A DNA stretch of 64,000 nt. It comes from Armillaria gallica. Lineage: Eukaryota > Basidiomycota > Agaricomycetes > Agaricales > Physalacriaceae. The stretch is taken from contig JBANDB010000002.1 of assembly GCA_037576215.1 (NCBI GenBank), positions 7,995,164 through 8,059,163 on the forward strand. Direction: 5' to 3'. A model generated the notes under the pieces. The model saw only the letters and a program-made list of their open reading frames with translations, was not told the origin of the DNA and did no database searches. A program made the position numbers and the translations under genes. Positions 12,680-22,757 of the stretch are shown one piece after another (within the stretch, counting starts at the first letter, position 1; every line of letters starts with the position of its first letter).

Positions 12680-13700
12680 TTATACATTCAGTGGCCCCAA
12701 GGTCCCCGGATAGTGACCTTTCCCCCACCCCACCTTCGTGCATAAGCGGTACGCAAGGTAGCACCATGCCTAACCCTATGCGACTACCTAGGCCCCCACT
12801 GCTATCAATGACAACAATACAAGTCCCAATGATACCTGCTGTGGTACAAAATGCCAGCCTCGATTCTGTCCCGACCAAGCAGCATCCCCAGCATTCACAT
12901 CGAGTCCAATCGCCGTGGTCCACAGGATTTGAGCACAACAATGAGCACGAACATGCTGGAATATCGATTATTGATCACCATCTGTGGCGGTGGGGGCATA
13001 TCAACTGAGAATCAGCCAAGCAATGATGACAATAAACTGGACGATGATGACGATGACAACAGGATAGGCAGCGGTGCCTCTAAAATGATGCATAGCCATA
13101 GCAGAGAGTGGGGGTGTGGTGCGGGGGACAGTTGGAGATGCAGAGGAGTGGGCAAGGACCAGACAGATTGAGTGGGATGGTGAGAGGAAGGTGGAGGTCC
13201 TGACAGCTGGCGATGACAATGACAGATACACCCTTTGGGGTATCAAAGGATGAAGAGATAGCATACTGAACATGCACAGAAATATGGCTAGGTGACCACC
13301 TGGATGCCCGCCACTGCCTACCCTGCCCTGGTCCAACACCGGGCTGTCCTGCCCCACTCAAACCACTTATTGACCTCAAAGTCACGCATCTCCCATTCTT
13401 TGAATGGGGGAACACAAATATATGGTCTATTCCTTCCTCCAAGGCTGTTGTCGCCGCCTGCCCACCCCCCATCCTGACAGCTGACCTTTTTGCCTCGTAT
13501 CACCTGCAAGAGTGTTGCCACATTTGCCATGATGCTACCACCCATGTTCTCGACCACTGGGAATCAAATGGTGCACACTATTTCCCTTTCTGACCCCATA
13601 ATTATGGTCAAACAGTCGTCGACCCTGACCTACTGCTTGTTTTGCATTGCACAAGTGCAATTCCCCCACCTGCTGCCCAACGACTTCACATCTCATTGAG
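12680..13700. other. GC-richer, possibly coding segment inside element X
   Basis: This 1-kb block is clearly richer in G+C than its surroundings and has long overlapping open frames on both strands (plus 12691-13008 and 12851-13171; minus 13080-13472 and 13318-13557). The minus frame near 13330-13560 has a protein-like composition rich in Trp and Gly (GGWAGGDNSLGGRNRPYICV). The plus frame contains an acidic run of Asp residues near 13030. I recognise no family. It may be a captured host gene fragment or the remains of the element's own gene. Confidence 0.3.
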
Positions 13701-13850
13701 TAGGGTCCTCACCTCACCAATGATGCTATACTCATGCCCTCTAAGCTCGTCAATGCCCTGCCGTATGCCATACAATGGTGGGATATTTTTTTTGGGCATA
13801 TTGTCACACTCGTAGGCAGTAATATCTACCTTAATCTATAAAATATGTAT

Positions 13851-13920
13851 GCCTTCTTAGCCTAATGGTTATCATTGTAGTTTGTTCTGTGTGCGGTCAG
13901 TTTGATTACTACTTGATGCA
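13851..13920 (+). other. tRNA-like sequence (degenerate SINE head or tRNA relic)
   Basis: The 70-nt stretch contains TAGCCTAATGG, which fits the pol III A box, and further on GGTCAGTTTGATTACT, a weak B box at the right distance. The acceptor ends do not pair, so it is not a working tRNA gene. It could be a decayed tRNA or the head of a tRNA-derived SINE. Confidence 0.3.
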
Positions 13921-14312
13921 TTAATTTTTGAATGCACTTTTGAGTCAAGCCATTTAACATCATCCAGTCCTGATGCATTGAATCCATCTCATGTTGTGGG
14001 CATGTCATCAGGATCAGTGTGATATATCATTTAGCAATATAGTCTGTCATACATTTTTTTTTACATGGCTCTACACTGAGCACCAGAGCCAGAATATCAG
14101 TACCTATGTTTTTGGTACTGCAATGAACATGCTGCTGAATTTGGATGTGGCAGTGGATGACTAAGCATTGCCAGTCTGAATTTTTTGAATCCCAATGAGC
14201 CTCTGAGGGAATATCAGGATTTAAGGCATAATGATCTGTATTGGGTGGCCTTTTAGCAGTTATTGCTACTGTAAGTGGTGCTATTTTAACCATGGTTTTT
14301 ATCCATGCTGTA

Positions 14313-14839
14313 TGTTAAGAATCAGAGTATTTAGAGTAATACACAAAGTAATGAATACTCAAGTAAAACCCAAGTTGTAAGCAAGGATGTCCTAAAGTCG
14401 AGTTCCAACCACCAAGAGGGATCTGATATGGGTGCTAACAAGTGCTAGGCATAGTTAACGGGGCATCAGCAAGTGCTAGGCATAACTAACAGGGTTTCCA
14501 ACAAGCGCTAGGCATAGTTGGGAAGCAGTTGATTGGCAAGCGCTAGGCGTAACCGATCAGGGATGCTTAAATCACACAGTTAAGTGGATGTTTGAAGATG
14601 GGTAAAGTTAGATTAAGAGATCCCTAGTACAATTTATCTACAAGTTTATATACTAAGCGAAGATTCAAGTCATTATTATTCTACAATGTTCCATAATATT
14701 CTAGTATTAGTATGAAGAATAGAGAAAGTAACAGAAAGTAATAGAAAATACCAGTGAGTCACTGTTAAGACTGAGAAGGCTGAGTATGGGCATGTGTTGA
14801 CTCATGCACCAAGTCAATGGATGGGTGAAATCCATAACA
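14313..14839 (-). repeat. Left (3') LTR of the non-autonomous element, 527 bp
   Basis: It contains four copies of a tandem word CAAGYGCTAGGCRTA, against three in the other LTR; the lost unit accounts for the 35-bp length difference. Most substitutions between the two LTRs are CG/TG/CA changes. Confidence 0.88.
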
Positions 14840-14852
14840 GAGCCCCCCCAGT
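14840..14852 (-). promoter_or_regulatory. Polypurine tract of the non-autonomous LTR element
   Basis: GAGCCCCCCCAG on the plus strand, directly abutting the LTR, reads CTGGGGGGGCTC on the minus strand. This is the expected primer for plus-strand DNA synthesis just upstream of a 3' LTR, and it fixes the element's direction as minus. Confidence 0.7.
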
Positions 14853-15072
14853 CTACATATGCCTTAACGAGGTGAAAGGAAATGTAAATAAACAGGTAGA
14901 AGAAGTGAACCGACTCGTACATTTGAATTGTCCTGTAACTTCAAGCATAGGAAAATAGAAACATCCCACATCCTCCATGTATGGAGAGCAAGGCTCACCA
15001 CATTTGGGAATGCCATCATGTACCGACTTCTCATTCATAGATGGATCGAGAATTAGGTTGAAGTCTAGTTTC

Positions 15073-16980
15073 TCAATCAGGTACTGTGAGTGAATGTGTG
15101 GGTGAATGCCCAGAGTCAACCATTATAGTAAATTCGAAATGGTTTCCATAGCTATATGCACCTAAACTTGGTTCAGGTGATATGCGAGTAGAGGAAGCCC
15201 GAGGCTGCATGCGACGAAGCTGGGAATCGGCCTGTGCTGCTGGTTCGTGGGAGCCATTTCCAAAACGGGAACAATATTGATGATGGGCCCCTTCATTTCC
15301 CTGCTTGCTCGATCGATCCACCATTGGTCCAACCGCACTCAAAATTGTGTCCAGCATTTGGCTTTGCCACAAGGTTTTATGGTCCTTCAGCTCATGCCAT
15401 GATGTATCTATACCATCTTGCTTATGGCCGACAATTCTTGTATCAACCTTTGACAGTGGCACAGTCAGTGCTACATTTATCAAATACGGTAGAAGGCTGG
15501 CATCAGTATTTCAAGAAGGGATTATGCGAGATACTGCGACAGGAATGTTGAAAATGTCCCCGGGTACGTTGCTTGAAGTATTGATGAGCGGAACATTCTG
15601 ATTTAATTGATCATGTTCAAATTTCTCTGGTAAATTGCGCCTCGATGATACAATATTGAATGTGACATGATGTGGATGGTTTGTGAGTAGTCGTTTTGAC
15701 TTTTGTTTAACCACTGCAGCTTCTGCTATGATCGAAAGGCCAGGGTAAGGTGAAAACCTAGCGAGACGGATCGATTCCAGAATGATCTGACTACAGAATT
15801 CCAATCGAGATGAGCTTTGTATCCTTTGGGGATGCTGCTGTCCATCCCTGAGCTTAGCTATAAGGTTCTGTAGCATTGCATGAGTTTCTGGAAATCAGGA
15901 ATTCTGGGATTCACACAAAGTCTGGTGGCCATGGAGTTCTTTGCATTCCTTGTCAGCAAGAGTGAATCTGGGAAGATGTTGGGAAAAGATTGTGATGCAT
16001 TCATATCTGGAGGCGATGCTGAACTTCTTTTCTGTGATGTATTTGGCAAAGGTATGTACCTTATTTCTGATAACTCAATGTAGATCAAGCACTACCCTTG
16101 CAATTGGAAGCGCATCCTTTCGAGTAGCGTGCAGTCATCATTCCATCCCCCAGCCTTTCCTACGAGTCCTGTGAAGCCATTGTCTGGTAGTACAAAGAAA
16201 TCTGGTCATATTCTGGCTTTCTACCTCTGTTATATTGCTGTAGAGGTTCGAAATAAGAAGAGCAGAGAGTCGGGAGATGAGGTGACAGGGTAAGTCCTTT
16301 CCCTGATGCCAACAAGTTTCTTGGCTGACATTTTCTTTGGGAAATAGGATGCTATGAATGCAGGGTGCACCTGAATGTCGTTCAAGAGATGCACAGATGG
16401 AGGGCAGCTTCGTCATGCAATGATAGCGAAGGGGATCGGCTTTCGTAGTTGCCAGTGAGTTGTTTCCAAAATAGGAATGATATTGATGATGCTGATTGCT
16501 GTGGCCTTCCTTCTGCTGTGTTATCAATGCCACTACTGGTTCATTCAACCTTGAGGTTGCATCTAACCTTTGGCCTTGCATCAATTTCCCAGGGCTACTC
16601 AATGCAATGATGTCCAACACAGTCGTCGTTTGGACGGCACGTTGGATGTTTACACCCGGATCACCAATCTGATCTTCAAGTCTCTTTATTGGTCTGACGC
16701 ACTGTCTTTCCTTGTCGTACAATTGGCTATTTATTGAGGCATCTGTGCCAACAATTGTCCCCTTCGCTTTGGATTCCGATGCCTGGACTTGGTGTCGTTC
16801 AGTTAGGACAACACTTAGATCATTTTTAGGAATCACTAGGCACAAATGCATGTGCCAGCTGTCTTGGGTATTTTCGGAAGTGAGAGGGGGAGAGATGGTG
16901 ACCAGAATATAAATCTTGGAGAAAGGTATGTGGTTTGGACTGGTGTCGAGCTGTATATTCCACTCTAGCTTACTGGCCAC
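15073..16980 (-). pseudogene. Second coding region of the LTR element, duplicated modules
   Basis: Minus-strand frames at 16980-16138 (280 codons), 16088-15858, 15876-15511 and 15483-15073 share blocks at a spacing of about 1.1-1.2 kb. For example, HHQYHSYFGNNS near 16480 corresponds to HHQYCSRFGNGS near 15270, and the DNA around 16590-16620 resembles that around 15330-15360. The region therefore looks like a tandemly duplicated module, now broken by frameshifts. I recognise no retroviral enzyme or other domain. The product is unknown; it may be a continuation of the structural protein encoded upstream. Confidence 0.4.
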
Positions 16981-17421
16981 AGCAATCTCTGGTGATGTTG
17001 TCGATGTTATATTCTTAAATTTGGGAGGCTGTGTATAGTCTGCGAGACTGAAAGTGAAGCTGGGAATGTCATAGAAGGAAGTCGCAGTGATATTCTAATG
17101 TCCGGAGTCAATGACAAACTCTTCGAAGGTGGTGTTTGGAATTGCCAGAGGGTTGATTCTGATTGTGAGTGGATGCCGATTGCATATTGTCCTAGCATGC
17201 TGACTCTCTCAAGTGGTGCATCATCATTGTTTCATTGTCCAGCTCCCCCTACTGATTCCGTAAAGCTCTTTCTGGGGATTACAAACACATCTGGCTAGAT
17301 ACTCCTTTCATACCACCTTTAGAATGTTGTACATGTTTGTACAATGATGACCAAAGTGCTCAGAAATGAGGGCATGAGGTGGGTCATACAGTTGCTGCTG
17401 ATGAGTTTCCTGGCTAATATT

Positions 17422-19470
17422 TCATTTATCAAATAGGCCACCGCGTGTTGTCAGAGGTCGGATGTTGATAGGTATATTGGTACTGGACTCCAGAGATATC
17501 ATGAAGTATCTGTTGGCTACCTCTCCGTATGCCCGTCGATGTTTTGGATGATGACGAGATTCATGGGTCTGACAATATGATTCAAAGACACAGCACTCCC
17601 AATTTGTAGCTGCTGGCACCATCGCAAGTTTATGTCTGGTGAAATGTTGATTGTATAGTCGGCATTCAATTTGAGTCTGACCAGTCCCTTCCATAGCCGG
17701 TATGCAGTTGATGTTCTGCTTGATACGAATCTTAGGACATGAAGAAAGTATCTTGAATCGCTGCTGCAGTTTGTCGAGACGATGAAGTTCTCTATGCACC
17801 AAGGAATTGGAATATTGTGAAGGAAGATAGCCTGCACAAAGAACACGAGTTTTGAACTTGAACGTGAATTTCCTTCCATCAATCTGGTGCTTGGGATTAA
17901 GGCATTCGTTCAAATCTTCTGGTCTGATACCTAAATTATCTTTAGGCCATGAGTATAGTACCTGAAGCACCATATCGGATGCGAGAGCGGTATTCCAACC
18001 TGAATCTATAATGCTTTCTGGGATGTCAAGATGAAATTTATCCATCTCTGCTGCAACTATAGTGGCTGTCTTTTGAAAGAAGGAGTAACCAAATAGCCAT
18101 TGGGTGTGTTTCATCATCTCTACCAACAGATTCCGATGCTGACAGCTTACTCTCTGTAACTGTTCATTCAGCCTGTTGATGCGGCGTCGCACTTTGCGGG
18201 GTAACCTGTAGTTCTCCTTCTTCTCAGAAAAGGGTGCACACGGTGTATTTGAAGCAATCTGGAAGACGCGAGCCCCATGAATTCGAAGAGTCGGATGATT
18301 CAAGGCTGGTGTGCTGATGCTATGGACTAGGGCTCCGCTTAGGGTTGAAATCTCATCAGGTTTGCTCTCGCAACTGACCGCAGTTTCTGGACTGCTATCT
18401 CGAGTGGGTGTATTCGCCATTTTGAGCTTTGCATCAAAATGAATGCCTTTATGCTCATTGTTGTGCAAGCTTTGAGTATGGGAATGGCATGAAGCTTGAC
18501 AATAGGGCTGACCTTGTGTTTCAGCAACCCATGAGTTGTTAGGATGCTGTCCCGTGTCTCTTGTAGCCTCATAGTGTGCTCCCCCGCATCTCCAGTCAGA
18601 GGCCAAGGTGTGACAAGAGGTCTTTGACTTGAGAGGATTGGAATGCGGTGTGAGAGGAACAGCAGAATTGTAATATTCCATTTTCCTGAGATGGGCTCTG
18701 TCAGCATTATGCTGAGCTGAAAGGAGTCTTTCGTCTAGGTATACACATGTCTGAAGTTTATCCCAGTCATGGACATCGTCAAGCATATAGAGGAAATGCT
18801 CAACATGAATGCGGTACTGTAAGGCATATATCTCGAAGTCATTAGCTGTCAAACCTTTTGTGGTGTCAATGGCCCATACAGGTGGTCGGAGCTCTGAATA
18901 ACCGAAGGCCTTGAGTGATGATGAAGCTATTGCACAACGAGTGGTCAATTTGGTGCAAAGTTCCTGATAGAGGATCTCATCCATCTTGTAGACGACGTCT
19001 TTAGTGAACATAGTACAGGTGAAAACGGACATGAGCAGGCGATCTAGCATGTGCATTTCTTCCAAAAAGGTATCAGTATACTGATGGTGGGTCAGTACAT
19101 GAGCACTGGCGGTTTGTAGGCCGTTCCCAAGTTTCTTGTTCCTACCAAGCTTAAGAATCTTTATAATTTGATCCTTGCGCCCCTGCAAATATGAAAGTTC
19201 TGCGAGGGTGTAAAGGGGAATGCAAGATGGCCACAAGCGAGTAACTGTCTTGGTATCAGCATCTGTGATGTCTACTGGGTCGACTGGTAACATGAGCAGT
19301 GCTAGAGAATCCGGAAAAGTGAATGAGTCATTGGACAGATGATGAGATGGGGGAACAGATTGTGAAGCAAGCAAATGAATTGGTGAAATGGGTTCAGACA
19401 TTGTGCTTAAATCCAATGCGAGTAGGTATGATAAAGTGCTGATGTGAGTACGAAATAATGGATAAATCAA
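17422..19470 (-). CDS. 682-residue ORF of the non-autonomous LTR element, unknown function
   Basis: This is the longest uninterrupted frame in the window. The first Met is at 19470; a more likely start is the internal Met that opens MSEPISPIHLL at about residue 24. It begins shortly after the 5' LTR of the element, the position normally taken by gag. The N-terminal third is largely helical in character, with many Leu and charged residues and the signature WPSCIPLYTLAELSYLQGRK. The middle is Ser/Thr/His-rich and probably disordered, and residues 420-460 are basic (RLPRKVRRRINRLNEQL). There is no CCHC knuckle, protease, RT or integrase motif. A gag-like structural role is inferred only from its position. 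Confidence 0.6.
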   Translation of the reverse strand: MIYPLFRTHISTLSYLLALDLSTMSEPISPIHLLASQSVPPSHHLSNDSFTFPDSLALLMLPVDPVDITDADTKTVTRLWPSCIPLYTLAELSYLQGRKDQIIKILKLGRNKKLGNGLQTASAHVLTHHQYTDTFLEEMHMLDRLLMSVFTCTMFTKDVVYKMDEILYQELCTKLTTRCAIASSSLKAFGYSELRPPVWAIDTTKGLTANDFEIYALQYRIHVEHFLYMLDDVHDWDKLQTCVYLDERLLSAQHNADRAHLRKMEYYNSAVPLTPHSNPLKSKTSCHTLASDWRCGGAHYEATRDTGQHPNNSWVAETQGQPYCQASCHSHTQSLHNNEHKGIHFDAKLKMANTPTRDSSPETAVSCESKPDEISTLSGALVHSISTPALNHPTLRIHGARVFQIASNTPCAPFSEKKENYRLPRKVRRRINRLNEQLQRVSCQHRNLLVEMMKHTQWLFGYSFFQKTATIVAAEMDKFHLDIPESIIDSGWNTALASDMVLQVLYSWPKDNLGIRPEDLNECLNPKHQIDGRKFTFKFKTRVLCAGYLPSQYSNSLVHRELHRLDKLQQRFKILSSCPKIRIKQNINCIPAMEGTGQTQIECRLYNQHFTRHKLAMVPAATNWECCVFESYCQTHESRHHPKHRRAYGEVANRYFMISLESSTNIPINIRPLTTRGGLFDK

Positions 19471-19510
19471 TTCGATTCCCTCTACAAGATGGTCCCAATG
19501 TGTCCACCAA

Positions 19511-20002
19511 TGTTAAGAATCAGAGTATTTAGAGTAATACATGAAGTAATGATTACTCAAGTAAAACCCAAGTTGTAAGCGAGGATGTCCTAAAGTCGAG
19601 TTCCAACCACCAAGAGGGATCCAATATGGGTGCTAACAAGTGCTAGGCATAGTTAACGGGGCATCAGCAAGCGCTAGGCGTAACTAACAGGGTTTCCAAC
19701 AAGCACTAGGCATAACCGATCAGGGATGCTTAAATCACACAGTTAAGTGGACGTTTGAAGATGGGTAAAGTTAGATTAAGAGATCCCTAGTACAATTTAT
19801 CTACAAGTTTATATACTAAGCGAAGATTCAAGTCATTATTATTCTACAATGTTCCATAATATTCTAGTATTAGTATGAAGAATAGAGAAAGTAACAGAAA
19901 GTAATAGAAAATACCAGCAAGTCACTGTTAAGACTGAGAAGGCTGAGTATGGGCATGTGTTGACTCATGCACTGAGTCAATGGATGGGTGAAATCCATAA
20001 CA
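19511..20002 (-). repeat. Right (5') LTR of the non-autonomous element, 492 bp
   Basis: It matches 14313-14839 except for one missing tandem unit and about a dozen changes, most of them CG/TG/CA (for example TCTGATA against TCCAATA). The TSD CTGTA follows at 20003. Confidence 0.88.
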
Positions 20003-20069
20003 CTGTAGGGCTAGAGCTGTATGGATATATCCATGGCATTTGGGCTAGAGATGCATCCACCTGTGCTCA

Positions 20070-20852
20070 TAAGTTGAGTCATGGGTTTGACAACCTTGCT
20101 ATATCCTTTTATGAACCATCGATAGAAGTTGGTAAAGCCTAGGAACAACTGTAACTGTTGTTTCTTGGCTGGTACAGGCCATTCCGCTATCCCCTGAATC
20201 TTTACTGGGTCCATGTGAATGCTTCCTTCACTGATAATGACTCCAAGGTACTCTGTTTCTAACATTTCGAACTCGCATTTCTCTGCTTTAAGGAATAGCT
20301 TGTTCTTTCATAGGACTTTTAGGACTTCGTGTGTAATATGGCAATGTTCCTCCCTGGTTTTGGACATGATTAGGATGTCATCGAGATAGACGGTGACTGC
20401 ACCTGATGCAATGAGATCTTTGAAAATATTGTTCATCATCCATTGGAAGGTAGCAGAGGAATTAGTAAGTCCAAAGAACATAACTGTGGGCTTGAACAAG
20501 CCTTGGTTTGTTCTGAATGCTGCTTTCCATTCATCACCATCCTTGATGTGTACATTGTTGTATCCCCATCGGATGTCAAGTTTAGAGAAGTATTTGTCGC
20601 CTCGCAATTTGTCCATCAGCTCTGAGATGAGAGGAAGTGGGTAACAGTTCTTGATTGTCATCTTGTTGAGTTTGCGATAATCCTGTACTGGGTGTAATTT
20701 GCCGTCCTTCTTTTTAACAAAGAAGAAAGGTGAAGCCATGGGCAACTTTGATGGTCATATCCTTCTGCTTGAGAGGTTCTCGTCTAAGAACTTGTTGAGT
20801 TCCGCTTGCTCATTTTGATTGAGGGGGTAAACTTTGCAGTCTAGATTGGCAC
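20070..20852 (-). pseudogene. Reverse transcriptase part of gypsy pol (copy 1)
   Basis: From 20745 leftwards the translation gives [20 protein letters not shown], the palm region, and [14 protein letters not shown] with the catalytic YLDD box. It continues with the connection LETEYLGVIISEGSI and LGFTNFYRWFIKGYSKV. The frame is interrupted by TGA after KVL (where copy 2 has CGA). Upstream of RT only the segment to about 20852 (NLDCKVYPLN) remains, and then repeat copy A begins abruptly. Confidence 0.92.
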
Positions 20853-22757
20853 TGATGGGCCTAAGACTTCTGTGGCAACGGCAACACCAACTTGGAATGA
20901 AATTGGGTAATTAACATAGTAGCATGGCAATCAAGGCAATTGTGTGTGCGAGTGGTTCGGGGCACCTCTGTTGATGGGCCTTAGACTTCCATGGCAACAG
21001 CAACACCAACTCAGAATGAGCTTGGCTAATTAATGTAGTGGCACTGCTGCTACAGTAGCAGCAGCGGAACCCTAATTTTATTTTTAAACCAAAAAGGAAA
21101 ATAAAGAATTTAAGTATCCAAAAGATTAGAAAAAGAGTGGCATGGCAATCAAGGTGATTGTGTGTGTGAGTGGTTCGGGGCACCTCCGTGCAGTAGAACA
21201 ATTCCTCTATATGCAAGAATACACTGCGACTTTAAGTCTGCAAAGTAGTACTGCTTGGTAGTCAAGTACTAGATGCTAAGGCTATAAGCCAGTAGGGTTC
21301 TCTTGAAGTGAGAGGGAACGAAAGTGGGTATGACATGAATACCACAAATCCGTATGAGAAAACACGAGATGAGACTAGAAAATATTGCTCGATGGTAATC
21401 GGAGTGGGGTGATGGAGAATAGACTAAATGGTCGGCAATAGTCTATGAGTGAATGAGGCGATGAGAAAACATGGGTGGAGATGGTGTGTGGTGAGAGAAA
21501 ATGTTGAACAAGGTGCTGGGGGTGGAATGTCGAGAGAAAACATTAAACTACAAAAACTGGTGATGATACTGGTCCTATACGATGCGATGGTGCTGAGTTG
21601 ATGTCAAAACTTGTCTGGTGCTGAAACGATCCTATCTTATGTCAAAACTAACCTTCAAGTCCACTCGAGGGACTGATACTATACGAAAACTTGCTGAACT
21701 GATCCTAAGTCTGCTCTGAGACTACCCAAGTGGGCAACGATAACGATGGTGAAAGAGAAATGGTAAAAACTCCAATGGTGTGAAAGTGAAATGATGACAG
21801 CCTATAAAAGATAACATGGGTGAGGTATGGTGCAGCGATCATGTATTGGCACAATATGGGCATGCACCAATAGTGTTAAGAGCAAAGAGCGCATAGCAAA
21901 GGACTCTTCACAGTTAAAAACTGTGGAATAACTCTGGTGAGCTCAAGAGTCGACATGCAATCGAGAATATGCTGGTGTAAATGGTATATTGCCATAGAAT
22001 GGTGAATAGACGTGGTTTACTGGCAATAGACTAGTGTGTGACAATAATTGACATAGTCTGGGTCAACTAGAGATGAACTGCTCTTGAACTATGTTTTCTA
22101 GCTAGTTTTTATACTACAAGTACGAATTTATAAATAGAGTAAATATGCGAGACTTAGTAACACTGTAAGGCCTTGGCTTTGTAAAAATCAGAGGAAATAT
22201 ATGGTACTTCGTCTTCTAAAGTAACAGCAACCTGTCGACATTGCTGCATATGGATGCAAACCATATGGGGTCATTGAGCAATGCATGGATTGTTAGGTGC
22301 TGTTTAGCTGTGGATTACTTGAGCGATAGTCGTTGTGCTGAGGAGTATGCATGGGGCAACGTTTTCTTGAGGCCTTGGCGAAGTAACAGCCTTAGTAAAC
22401 ATGGTCTGTAGTTGCTGTAGCTGCAATTGCCATAGCTGGGAAGGTACTCACATCAATCACATCATTTTCATCAAGTGATCAATGAGTGCATCAACTAGGT
22501 GCTTCTGAGTGATATGTCAATTCCTTATTGGGATGATTGTTGATCGAAGGTGCCTTGCCATGATGAAGTACGGCAATTATGATGCATGGCAAGATGGGAT
22601 GGATAACAAAGCGCATGAGGAGTGGTTGCCGTCGGATGAAAGTGGTATCAGTGGGTGTGCAATCATTGGTTTACTGAAAGGCCATTGGAGGGACAGTAGT
22701 ATTAATTAGTAGGGAAAATCTGCGAATTCTGAGCGTACAGAGCCTAGAGGCTCATCA
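20853..22757. repeat. Non-coding repeat family Z, copy A
   Basis: It starts TGATGGGCCT and ends AGAGGCTCATCA; together with copy C (TGATGAGCCT...AGGCTCATCA) this gives 10-bp terminal inverted repeats that also obey TG..CA. The first 119 bp (20853-20971) are duplicated at 20972 onward, and the second unit carries a 92-bp insertion. The remainder matches copies B and C closely. There is no coding capacity. Long solo LTR or TIR element cannot be decided, because no clean target duplication is visible. Confidence 0.8.
21037..21142. mobile_element. 92-bp insertion with 7-bp duplication and terminal hairpin
   Basis: Inside copy A, AGTGGCA occurs at 21037-21043 and 21136-21142. The 92 bp between them are absent from copies of the same 119-bp unit at 20853 and 41331. 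The insert starts with a perfect hairpin at 21044-21064 (CTGCTGCTA, loop CAG, TAGCAGCAG) and is A-rich towards its end. It may be a tiny retroposed or foldback element. Confidence 0.55.

Larger units (their letters stand above)
14313..20002 (-). mobile_element. Complete 5.69-kb LTR element without recognisable pol (non-autonomous)
   Basis: Two direct LTRs (14313-14839 and 19511-20002), both TGTTAAG...CATAACA, are flanked by a perfect 5-bp TSD CTGTA (14308-14312 and 20003-20007). A C-rich tract next to the left LTR is a polypurine tract on the minus strand, and TTGGTGGACACATTGG follows the right LTR on the minus strand as a possible primer-binding site (TGG start). The element therefore reads right to left. 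The 4.67-kb interior has one long ORF (17422-19470) and shorter frames, but no RT, integrase or protease motif. This fits a non-autonomous LTR element that needs enzymes from elsewhere. It sits inside element X. Confidence 0.85.
11313..20069. mobile_element. 3.06-kb element X with TAA duplication (PIF/Harbinger-like?), hosting an LTR element
   Basis: The gypsy pol reading (Gln-Leu-Thr-Gly-Asn) is continuous if everything between TAA at 11310-11312 and TAA at 20070-20072 is removed, so the target duplication is TAA. Without the inner LTR element (and one CTGTA) the insert is about 3,062 bp. Near its ends lies an inverted repeat of about 28 bp with four mismatches: 11332-11359 against 14290-14312 joined to 20008-20012 (AGCCCTACAGCATGGATA...). 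A 3-bp TWA duplication is typical of PIF/Harbinger, but I see no DDE transposase, so the superfamily is an inference. The outermost bases (CAGGCAT left, TGAGCACAGG right) do not pair well. Confidence 0.65.
7077..20852 (-). mobile_element. Nested, truncated Ty3/gypsy chromovirus (copy 1)
   Basis: This is a minus-strand relative of the full element at 53095-61338. Reading right to left it keeps RT (20852-20070), RNase H and integrase (11312-9509), the chromodomain tail (7856-7437), a polypurine tract and the 3' LTR (7436-7077). Gag, protease and the 5' LTR are missing: the copy ends at about 20852, where repeat copy A starts. Two insertions split it, at 7857-9508 and at 11313-20069. In-frame TGA codons replace Arg at several conserved sites. 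Five bases before the LTR (7072-7076) cannot be tested as a TSD because the other end is lost. Confidence 0.9.

Noticed and set aside
13080..13557. Minus-strand ORFs in element X as a confident gene
   Set aside because: Long frames overlap on both strands in a GC-richer block, with no domain or splice support; kept only as a low-confidence segment.
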